Assembly: GCA_937877675.1 (NCBI GenBank)
Contig: CALEIS010000076.1
Span: forward strand, 1-7,151
Reading direction: 5' to 3'
Origin: an uncultured Clostridia bacterium
Lineage (GTDB): Bacteria > Bacillota > Clostridia > Oscillospirales > Acutalibacteraceae
Length of the DNA stretch: 7,151 bases
Made by a program: the position numbers and the translations under genes. Shown here in pieces: positions 1 to 5,520 of the stretch. Numbering within the stretch: the first letter of the stretch is position 1; each line of letters begins with the position of its first letter. The notes under the pieces are model-generated. The model worked only from the letters and a program-made list of their open reading frames with translations, did no database searches and was not told the origin of the DNA.

Positions 1-547
1 TTGGGAAAATTGAAATCTTCCAATGCTTTGAGAAATATCCTGCTGCAAGAGCACCAAAAAGTGCAGGTTGAACTTGCTTAAATGCAGGCATCAAAAGTTC
101 ACTGTTTGTAAATGCAGGAAGGAATGGTTTGAACACCAAAACACCTACTGCAATAATGATTGTTGTAACGATTGATGATGTTGCAATAGCGATTGTTGAA
201 ACAACTTCACCCTCTTCACTATTTGCCTTTACTTTTGCATTTTCCATAGCACCGATAGCACAAGGAAGCTTAAGGTTTGTGATGTTACCTGTTACGAATG
301 AAAGGTATGTACCACCTGCACCAAGCATAGGAGTGTAAATAAGCACTTCAATAACTGCAAGTGACCAGTAAAGTGGAATAAGCTTCATAAGGCCATTGAA
401 CACACCGCTTAATGATGGCCATACACCTAAATACAAGCAAATTGAAACTGGGAACATAATAAGCACACAAAGTGCTGTAATACTTGAAATTCTACCCCAA
501 GTATGGACACGGTCAAAATATGATTTTTCTACTTTATTCTTTTTCAT
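1..547 (-). CDS. Integral membrane protein, partner of DUF5058 protein (C-terminus cut by window edge)
   Basis: The first 182 codons of a membrane protein are present; the 3' end lies beyond the left edge. Translation starts at ATG 547-545, beginning MKKNKVEKSY. A strong GGAGGGG site (560-554) sits 6 nt upstream, inside the last codons of the preceding gene. Hydrophobic segments are visible at about residues 21-43, 56-75, 115-143 and from 160 onward. A polar loop with acidic residues lies at about 103-115. A conserved-looking stretch at about 76-97 contains GAGGTYLSF and TGNITNLKLPC; its Gly/Asn-rich composition next to a membrane segment suggests a substrate path or re-entrant loop, but this is inference. 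The stop of the upstream gene and this ATG are only 2 nt apart, so the two products are probably made in similar amounts and act together. I cannot name a family or substrate. The frame is open and well supported; the function is unknown. Confidence 0.85.
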   Translation of the reverse strand, partial: MKKNKVEKSYFDRVHTWGRISSITALCVLIMFPVSICLYLGVWPSLSGVFNGLMKLIPLYWSLAVIEVLIYTPMLGAGGTYLSFVTGNITNLKLPCAIGAMENAKVKANSEEGEVVSTIAIATSSIVTTIIIAVGVLVFKPFLPAFTNSELLMPAFKQVQPALFGALAAGYFSKHWKISIFP

Positions 548-549
548 AA

Positions 550-1371
550 TTAACCCCTCCATTCCATGATAGCAATTTCAGGTGGCAATACATTGTATGC
601 AACAACTGCAATTACCATTGCAATAACCATACCGATAGGCATAACAAATGGTTCAAGCCATGTGAGTTTAAATTTCTTTGCAATAAACTCTAAAAGTAAT
701 GAAACTCCTACTGCAAAAACCAATGTGATAATTGATAACACACCAGCACCGTCACCAAATGTTTCAGGTTTACCTTTACCTGCAATAGCACGAGCAACGA
801 ATGCACCGATAAGGCCAATAAAGACTGCAGGTGTTAAAAGGTCGATAAAACCTGCAATACCGCCTGATTTCTTTTCTTTCTTTTCTGCTGTATCTTCTGC
901 ATTTTCTTCTTTTTTGCCTAAGTTGAGCATCTTTTTGTGTAATGGCTTTGCAACAAATGGCAAAATAACAAGTGAGAAGCAGATACCAAGAGTCATAACC
1001 CAAGCAACACCGGCAAAAACTGCAGGGTCAGTAATTACTGATGTAATACCGCCTTCCTGACCCAAAGATGCCATTGCATCACCTGCTGCCTTTGTTTCAT
1101 ACAACAAGTTACCGATAACTGACAATCTTACCCATGGAATAACAAGTCCCAATGATGGTGCTAAAACGATAACTGTTGCCAAAACTGACAATGCTGAAGG
1201 TATTGTGAAAACTGCACTTGATGTGATAGCGTTACGAATCTTTTTCTTATCAATGCCTAATACCTTAGCCTGTTTAATTGCTTTAACAAGAAAGAAAACT
1301 GACTGAGCAAGGACAAATAAAATGACTCCGCCTGCAATCAAGTACAAACCTGTACTTTCTTTGAAGTCCAT
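550..1371 (-). CDS. DUF5058-type multi-spanning membrane protein
   Basis: This 273-residue membrane protein starts at ATG 1371-1369, with AGGAG (1384-1380) 8 nt upstream. Membrane segments are visible at about residues 9-31, 48-78, 116-141, 172-197, 208-231 and 239-263. A highly charged Lys/Glu-rich loop (about 144-169) divides the protein roughly in half and is probably cytoplasmic. The N-terminus (STGLYLIAGGVILFVL), the PWVRLSVIG motif at 79-87 and the following YE-AA segment match my recollection of the DUF5058 family in Clostridia. That assignment is from memory and was not searched. The family has no established function. There is no signal peptide or enzyme motif. It is the first gene of a minus-strand pair, and its last codons carry the ribosome binding site of the next gene. 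A transporter or channel role is plausible but is inference only. Confidence 0.8.
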   Translation of the reverse strand: MDFKESTGLYLIAGGVILFVLAQSVFFLVKAIKQAKVLGIDKKKIRNAITSSAVFTIPSALSVLATVIVLAPSLGLVIPWVRLSVIGNLLYETKAAGDAMASLGQEGGITSVITDPAVFAGVAWVMTLGICFSLVILPFVAKPLHKKMLNLGKKEENAEDTAEKKEKKSGGIAGFIDLLTPAVFIGLIGAFVARAIAGKGKPETFGDGAGVLSIITLVFAVGVSLLLEFIAKKFKLTWLEPFVMPIGMVIAMVIAVVAYNVLPPEIAIMEWRG

Positions 1372-1401
1372 ATTTTCATCTCCTAAAATTTTATTGAGTA
1401 T

Positions 1402-1430
1402 ATTAAATCACTTTTTTACACTAAAATCAA
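1402..1430 (-). promoter_or_regulatory. Candidate sigma-A promoter for the DUF5058 gene pair
   Basis: On the minus strand a TTGATT -35 box (1430-1425) and a TTTAAT -10 box (1407-1402) are separated by exactly 17 bp. They lie about 30 nt upstream of the ATG at 1371, which would give a short leader with the AGGAG site close to its 5' end. The surrounding DNA is very AT-rich, so chance matches are likely and other pairs of boxes are possible. Confidence 0.4.
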
Positions 1431-1498
1431 CAAAAAACAAAATATTTATATAAAAACCAACTATAAACTTTTCCAATTTAACAGTTTAAATTTGTATA

Positions 1499-1527
1499 TT
1501 GACAAATCAAAGGAAATACTATAAAAT
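1499..1527 (+). promoter_or_regulatory. Sigma-A promoter of the leuAB operon
   Basis: A consensus TTGACA -35 box (1499-1504) is followed after 17 bp by a TAAAAT -10 box (1522-1527). Transcription should begin near 1533-1536, about 25 nt before the first recognisable T-box stem and 300 nt before leuA. The near-consensus boxes suit a gene controlled mainly by attenuation rather than initiation. Confidence 0.75.
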
Positions 1528-1559
1528 ATAACACAATCAATTTAATAGCCCCTATCAAA

Positions 1560-1816
1560 AACAGTGAAGAAAACAAGACATAAATCACTTGCTTACAGAG
1601 AGTTGCCGTTTGGTGTAAGGCAACACAGTGCTTATGTGTATAACTCGTTTCGGAGTTGCATGGGTGAAATCATAGCCCATGACGGTTGACCCCGTTATCA
1701 AGTCGGACTTTGTCAGAAGTCGCTAAGGTCGGTTTATACCGATGAATTAGGGTGGTACCACGATAGATTTTTCCGTCGTCCCTATCAATCTTTTGTGATG
1801 ATAGAGGCGATTTTTT
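1560..1816 (+). promoter_or_regulatory. T-box riboswitch, probably tRNA(Leu)-responsive, upstream of leuA
   Basis: The 14-nt T-box core AGGGTGGTACCACG lies at 1749-1762. Stem I can be drawn from ACATAA 1578-1583 with TTATGT 1632-1637, CACT 1586-1589 with AGTG 1627-1630, and TTGCC 1603-1607 with GGCAA 1619-1623. It carries the AGAGAG bulge (1597-1602) and the GTTTGGTGTAA distal loop typical of T-boxes. Further hairpins are CATGGG/CCCATG (1659-1664/1676-1681), GACTT/AAGTC (1706-1710/1717-1721) and stem III TCGGT/ACCGA (1729-1733/1738-1742). The antiterminator pairs AGGG 1749-1752 with CCCT 1780-1783 and ACG 1760-1762 with CGT 1777-1779, leaving the TGGTACC bulge that contacts the tRNA acceptor end. 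Its TGGT fits a tRNA with discriminator base A, as in tRNA(Leu). A CTC leucine codon at 1644-1646, just 3' of the stem I strand, is the likely specifier. In this class, uncharged tRNA favours readthrough. The class is certain; the specifier position is inferred by hand folding and from the downstream leucine genes. Confidence 0.93.
1776..1816 (+). terminator. T-box-controlled intrinsic terminator before leuA
   Basis: TCGTCCCTATCA (1776-1787) pairs with TGATAGAGGCGA (1799-1810) over 12 positions, with one G-T wobble and one C-A mismatch. An 11-nt loop separates the arms and six T residues (1811-1816) follow. The 5' arm shares 1776-1783 with the antiterminator, so the two structures exclude each other, as expected of a transcriptional T-box switch. 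Confidence 0.9.
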
Positions 1817-1820
1817 ATTT

Positions 1821-1825
1821 GGAGG
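1821..1825 (+). promoter_or_regulatory. Ribosome binding site that fixes the leuA start
   Basis: GGAGG lies 8 nt before ATG 1834 and directly after the terminator T-run. It shows that translation starts at 1834. The in-frame GTG at 1795 sits in the terminator loop with no ribosome binding site and would add 13 residues encoded by riboswitch sequence. Confidence 0.9.
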
Positions 1826-1833
1826 TAAAAAAC

Positions 1834-3537
1834 ATGAAACAAGGATGCCAGAAATACATCCCATTTGAACCAATCAATATTCCTGACAGACAATGGCCAT
1901 CAAAGACTATTGAAAAGCCACCAATCTGGTGTTCAGTTGACTTACGTGATGGTAATCAGGCTCTTATTGACCCAATGAATTTAAAAGAAAAAATTGAGTA
2001 TTTCAAAACTCTTGTTAAAATCGGTTTCAAAGAAATTGAAGTTGGTTTCCCATCAGCTTCTGAAACTGAATATGAAATTTTAAGAACACTTATTGAAAAG
2101 GACTTAATTCCTGATGATGTTACAATTCAGGTACTTGTTCAAAGCCGTGAACACCTTATCAGAAAAACATTTGAAGCTATTGACGGTGCTAAAAATGTAA
2201 TTATCCATTTCTACAATTCAACTTCAACTCTTCAGAGAAAAGTTGTTTTCAAGAAGGATATGGACGGTGTTATCGACATCGCTGTTAATGGTGCAAAACT
2301 CATCAAAGAACTTACTGATGAATTAAAATCACAGAAGGATGTTAATATCCGTTACGAATACTCACCTGAAAGTTTCTCAGGTACAGAAATGGACAATGCT
2401 GTTCTTATCTGTGAAAAGGTTATGGAAGCACTTGATATTAACGAAGATAACAAGATTATTCTTAACCTTCCTGCAACTGTTGAAGGTAGCACACCAAACG
2501 GTCATGCTGACCAGATTGAATATTTCTGCCGTAAACTTAAAAATCGTGAAAATGCAATCATCAGTTTGCATCCTCACAATGACAGAGGTACTGCTGTTGC
2601 AGCCGCTGAACTTGGTCTTTTAGCAGGTGCTGACAGAATTGAAGGCACACTTTTTGGCAACGGTGAAAGAACAGGTAACGTTGATATTGTGACACTTGCT
2701 CTTAATATGTACACACAGGGTATTGACCCAGGACTTGATTTCTCAAATATGAATGAAATCAAGGAAATGTTTGAAAGAACAACAAAAATGCCTGTTGACC
2801 CAAGAAAGCCTTATGGTGGTGCACTTGTTTTCACAGCATTCTCCGGTTCTCATCAAGACGCTATCAACAAGGGTAAGGAATATATGCGTACAAGTGGTAC
2901 AGAGTATTGGGAAGTACCATACTTGCCTATCGACCCTGCCGATGTTGGTCGTGAATATGAACCAATTATCCGTATCAACAGTCAGTCCGGCAAGGGTGGC
3001 GTTGCATACATTATGGCAGAGTACGGATACAATATGCCAAAGGCTATGCACCCAGAATTCTCAAAAATTGTTCAGAAAGTCTGCGACGAAAAAGGAAAAG
3101 AACTCCAGAAAGAAGAAGTTTACTCACTCTTCCAGCAGGAATACCTCAATGTTGCAGGTCCTTACAAATTGCTTAGCTACAAGTTCTATGAAGAAAGAGA
3201 ACATGGCGAGGAACAGTCACGAGTACACTTTGTTGGTACTGTTCAGTACAATGGCAACGAGCCACAGCAGATTGAAGGTATCGCAGCAGGTCCTATCGGT
3301 GCATTCTGTCAGGCTATGAATACAATCGGACTTGGCGAATACAAATTCATCGACTACTCAGAACATGCTGTTTCAGTTGGTTCAGACTCAAAGGCTGTCA
3401 GCTATATTCACATTACAGACCCACAGGGCAAGGATGTATTCGGTATCGGTATTTCACACAATATCAACTATGCATCTATCAAGGGTATCCTTTGTGCAGT
3501 TAACCGTTGTATGCCAAATGTGGTTAGAAAGGACTAA
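1834..3537 (+). CDS. leuA: 2-isopropylmalate synthase (long form)
   Basis: The enzyme condenses acetyl-CoA with 2-oxoisovalerate to give 2-isopropylmalate, the committed cytosolic step of leucine synthesis. The product is 567 residues, the length of the long (yeast/actinobacterial-type) LeuA subfamily rather than the roughly 510-residue short form. The N-terminal TIM barrel shows the LRDGNQ motif at 37-42, with D39 as expected metal ligand. It also shows HPHND at 246-250, with H246 and H248 as metal ligands, and GNGERTGN at 275-282. A linker with QSGKGG (about 384-389) leads to the C-terminal leucine-binding regulatory domain (about 420-560). That domain carries a GPIGAFC segment near 486-492, so leucine feedback inhibition is likely. 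Transcription is under the upstream T-box. leuB follows after 5 nt, so the two are co-transcribed. Homocitrate or citramalate synthase is less likely, given the leuB neighbour and the subfamily. Confidence 0.95.
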   Translation: MKQGCQKYIPFEPINIPDRQWPSKTIEKPPIWCSVDLRDGNQALIDPMNLKEKIEYFKTLVKIGFKEIEVGFPSASETEYEILRTLIEKDLIPDDVTIQVLVQSREHLIRKTFEAIDGAKNVIIHFYNSTSTLQRKVVFKKDMDGVIDIAVNGAKLIKELTDELKSQKDVNIRYEYSPESFSGTEMDNAVLICEKVMEALDINEDNKIILNLPATVEGSTPNGHADQIEYFCRKLKNRENAIISLHPHNDRGTAVAAAELGLLAGADRIEGTLFGNGERTGNVDIVTLALNMYTQGIDPGLDFSNMNEIKEMFERTTKMPVDPRKPYGGALVFTAFSGSHQDAINKGKEYMRTSGTEYWEVPYLPIDPADVGREYEPIIRINSQSGKGGVAYIMAEYGYNMPKAMHPEFSKIVQKVCDEKGKELQKEEVYSLFQQEYLNVAGPYKLLSYKFYEEREHGEEQSRVHFVGTVQYNGNEPQQIEGIAAGPIGAFCQAMNTIGLGEYKFIDYSEHAVSVGSDSKAVSYIHITDPQGKDVFGIGISHNINYASIKGILCAVNRCMPNVVRKD

Positions 3538-3542
3538 TAATT

Positions 3543-4616
3543 ATGAAAAACTATAATATCGTTGTATTAAAAGGTGACGGAATCGGTCCTGAAATTGTTG
3601 ATGAAGCACTTAAAGTACTTGATGCAACAGGTGAAAAATACGGATTCAAGTTCAGTTATGATTATCAGTTAATCGGTGGCTCTGCAATTGATGCAACAAG
3701 TGAACCACTTCCACAGGCAACTGTTGATGCTTGTAAAAAGGCTGATTGTGTATTCCTTGGTGCAGTTGGTGGTCCTAAGTGGGACACTCTTCCAGGAAAT
3801 CAGCGTCCTGAAAAAGGTCTTTTAGGCATCCGTGGTGCTTTAGGACTTTATGCAAATCTTCGTCCTGCAAAGATTTTTGAACCACTTAAATCTGCTTCTC
3901 CTATCAAAGATAGCATTATCGGTGACGGTCTTGATATTATGATTGTCCGTGAGCTTACAGGTGGTATTTATTTCGGTGAAAGAGGCAGAAAAGAGGTTGA
4001 CGGCAACCCTGCAGCTTATGATACAGAAATGTATTCAGTTCCTGAAATCGAAAGAATCGCAAGAACTGCTTTTGAAATGGCTATGAAGAGAAATAAGAAG
4101 CTCACAAGCGTTGACAAGGCTAATGTTCTTGAAAGCTCTCGTCTTTGGAGAGAAACAGTTATCAAGATGTCTGCTGAATACCCTGAAGTTGAACTTTCTC
4201 ATATGTATGTTGACAACTGTGCTATGCAGTTGGTAAGAAATCCTGGTCAGTTTGATGTTATTGTTACATCCAATATTTTCGGTGATATTCTTTCTGACGA
4301 AGCATCTATGATTTCAGGTTCAATCGGTATGCTTGCATCTGCTTCTCTTGCAACAGGCAAGATGGGACTTTATGAGCCAATTCACGGCTCTGCACCTGAC
4401 ATTGCAGGTCATCAGAAAGCAAACCCACTTGCTACAATTCTTTCTGCAGCAATGATGCTTCAGTATTCATTTGACGAAGCAGACGCAGCAAAATCAATCG
4501 AAGATGCAGTTAACGAAGCATTGAAACAAGCTCGTACACCAGATATTTATGAAGAAGGCTTCAAGAAAGTTACAACTTCTGAAATGGGCGACCTTGTAGT
4601 ATCTTTATTAAAGTAA
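3543..4616 (+). CDS. leuB: 3-isopropylmalate dehydrogenase
   Basis: This enzyme oxidises and decarboxylates 3-isopropylmalate to 2-oxoisocaproate with NAD+, the last committed step before transamination to leucine. At 357 residues it is full length. The motifs are in the right order: GDGIGPE at 11-17, substrate arginines in the LGIRGALGLYANLRP region (R97, R107), RELTGGIYFGE at 136-146 with catalytic Y143, and VDKANVL with K192. These are followed by YVDNCAMQL with D224, the metal-binding NIFGDILSDE at 244-253 (D248, D252), and the nucleotide-binding HGSAPDIAG at 281-289. The start at ATG 3543 lies 5 nt after the leuA stop, and an AAAGGA site in the last leuA codons serves it. Isocitrate or tartrate dehydrogenase paralogues are unlikely beside leuA. 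leuC and leuD, usually adjacent, are absent from this stretch. Confidence 0.96.
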   Translation: MKNYNIVVLKGDGIGPEIVDEALKVLDATGEKYGFKFSYDYQLIGGSAIDATSEPLPQATVDACKKADCVFLGAVGGPKWDTLPGNQRPEKGLLGIRGALGLYANLRPAKIFEPLKSASPIKDSIIGDGLDIMIVRELTGGIYFGERGRKEVDGNPAAYDTEMYSVPEIERIARTAFEMAMKRNKKLTSVDKANVLESSRLWRETVIKMSAEYPEVELSHMYVDNCAMQLVRNPGQFDVIVTSNIFGDILSDEASMISGSIGMLASASLATGKMGLYEPIHGSAPDIAGHQKANPLATILSAAMMLQYSFDEADAAKSIEDAVNEALKQARTPDIYEEGFKKVTTSEMGDLVVSLLK

Positions 4617-4624
4617 ATAATCAA

Positions 4625-4655
4625 GGGACGATGTACGCATCGTCCCCTACTTTTT
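4625..4655 (+). terminator. Palindromic hairpin after leuB: weak terminator or dispersed palindromic repeat
   Basis: GGGACGATG (4625-4633) pairs perfectly with CATCGTCCC (4638-4646) around a stable TACG tetraloop. Four bases, CTAC, come between the stem and the run of five T (4651-4655), so the T-run is offset and termination may be leaky. The sequence also resembles short GC-rich palindromes that I recall being scattered through intergenic regions of gut Clostridia; that is a recollection and was not searched. It fills most of the 48-nt gap between leuB and the HAD gene. Confidence 0.6.
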
Positions 4656-4664
4656 AGGTGAATT

Positions 4665-5495
4665 ATGAAAACACTTTACATTAGTGATATGGATGGTACT
4701 CTTTTGCAGAGTAACGGAAAATTAAGCCAATATTCAAAAGAAAAACTTAATGAATTTTACAAAAAAGGTATCCCCTTTTCTGTTGCGACAGCTCGTAGTA
4801 TGATTAGTGCTATGCCTATTTTGGATGGTGTTCATTTTGCTGCTCCTATTGTGCTTATGAATGGTGTTTTCGTCTATGACACAGAAACTAAAAAGGCAGT
4901 AAAATATCACGAAATACCACATTCTGTTATACAAACAATTCTCAATCTTTTCTACGAGAAAAATCTTCACCCATTTATGTTTTTGTATGGCGATGATTAC
5001 AAATTGTCAATCAAATACACCGAATTCGACAACGACGGAATGAAAGAATTTTACGACGAGCGTGTCCACTTGCTTGAAGGCAGATTTACACAGACGGACA
5101 ACCTTACTAATATAGAAAAAGGTCAACATCCTGTTTATATCAACTATTATGCTCTGCCCCAATATTTGGACGATATAGTTGAGGAATTGAAAAAAATTTC
5201 TGAAATTGATTTTGCTTATTACAAGGACAGTTATTCCGATGATTGGTTGATTGAGATTTATTCTCACACAGCATCAAAAGCAAATAGTGCAAGAGATGTC
5301 AAAGAAATTGTTGGTGCTGAAAGCATTACGGCATTCGGTGATAATCTTAACGATATTAAAATGCTCAATGGTGCCGACATTGCAGTTGCAGTTCAAAATG
5401 CTGTACCACAGGTTAAAGAAATTGCAGATGTTATAATCGGCAACAACAATGACAACAGTGTTGTAAAGTATATTGCAGAAAAAGAAAACGCTTAG
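4665..5495 (+). CDS. HAD-superfamily phosphatase, Cof/IIB type
   Basis: A 276-residue cytosolic hydrolase of the haloacid dehalogenase fold that probably removes phosphate from small phosphorylated metabolites such as sugar phosphates or flavin nucleotides. Motif I is DMDGTL, with nucleophile D8 and acid/base D10. Motif II is T42 in VATARS, the motif III lysine is probably K205 in SKANSA, and motif IV is GDNLND at 225-230, with D226 and D230 binding magnesium. The segment between motifs II and III, about residues 80-190, is the C2B cap that sets substrate choice, so the substrate cannot be read from the sequence. Translation starts at ATG 4665 with AGGTG (4656-4660) 4 nt upstream, directly after a T-run. 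No promoter fits in the gap, so it is probably read through from leuAB or driven from within leuB. A role in leucine metabolism is not implied. The stop codon lies inside the following terminator stem. Confidence 0.9.
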   Translation: MKTLYISDMDGTLLQSNGKLSQYSKEKLNEFYKKGIPFSVATARSMISAMPILDGVHFAAPIVLMNGVFVYDTETKKAVKYHEIPHSVIQTILNLFYEKNLHPFMFLYGDDYKLSIKYTEFDNDGMKEFYDERVHLLEGRFTQTDNLTNIEKGQHPVYINYYALPQYLDDIVEELKKISEIDFAYYKDSYSDDWLIEIYSHTASKANSARDVKEIVGAESITAFGDNLNDIKMLNGADIAVAVQNAVPQVKEIADVIIGNNNDNSVVKYIAEKENA

Positions 5496-5520
5496 AGAAT
5501 TAACTCTAAGCGTTATTTTT
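5487..5520. terminator. Bidirectional terminator between convergent genes
   Basis: AACGCTTAGAG (5487-5497) pairs perfectly with CTCTAAGCGTT (5504-5514), an 11-bp stem with a 6-nt loop. ATTTTT follows on the plus strand; on the minus strand the arm runs into a T-rich TTCTTTTTC tract. It can end both the HAD gene and the converging LRR/dockerin gene. The HAD stop codon (5493-5495) is part of the stem. Confidence 0.9.

Noticed and set aside
129..338. 69-codon open frame on the plus strand
   Set aside because: It is antisense to the partial membrane gene, which has a strong ribosome binding site and a coherent hydrophobic pattern.
566..1060. 164-codon open frame on the plus strand
   Set aside because: It is antisense to the well-supported DUF5058 membrane gene; its Ser/Thr/Ala/Pro-rich low-complexity product is typical of a shadow frame and it has no ribosome binding site.
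1372..1500. A second T-box or other riboswitch for the minus-strand membrane genes
   Set aside because: No T-box core, terminator or conserved stem was found on the minus strand; the interval is simple AT-rich sequence with only a candidate promoter.
1795..1833. In-frame GTG start that would extend LeuA by 13 residues
   Set aside because: It lies in the loop and 3' arm of the T-box terminator and lacks a ribosome binding site; ATG 1834 has GGAGG at ideal spacing.
1670..1873. 67-codon open frame on the minus strand
   Set aside because: It covers the structured T-box leader and the leuA start; it is fully explained by those and has no ribosome binding site or recognisable product.
2753..3319. 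188-codon open frame on the plus strand within leuA
   Set aside because: It is an out-of-frame shadow of leuA, whose own frame carries all the conserved motifs to the C-terminus.
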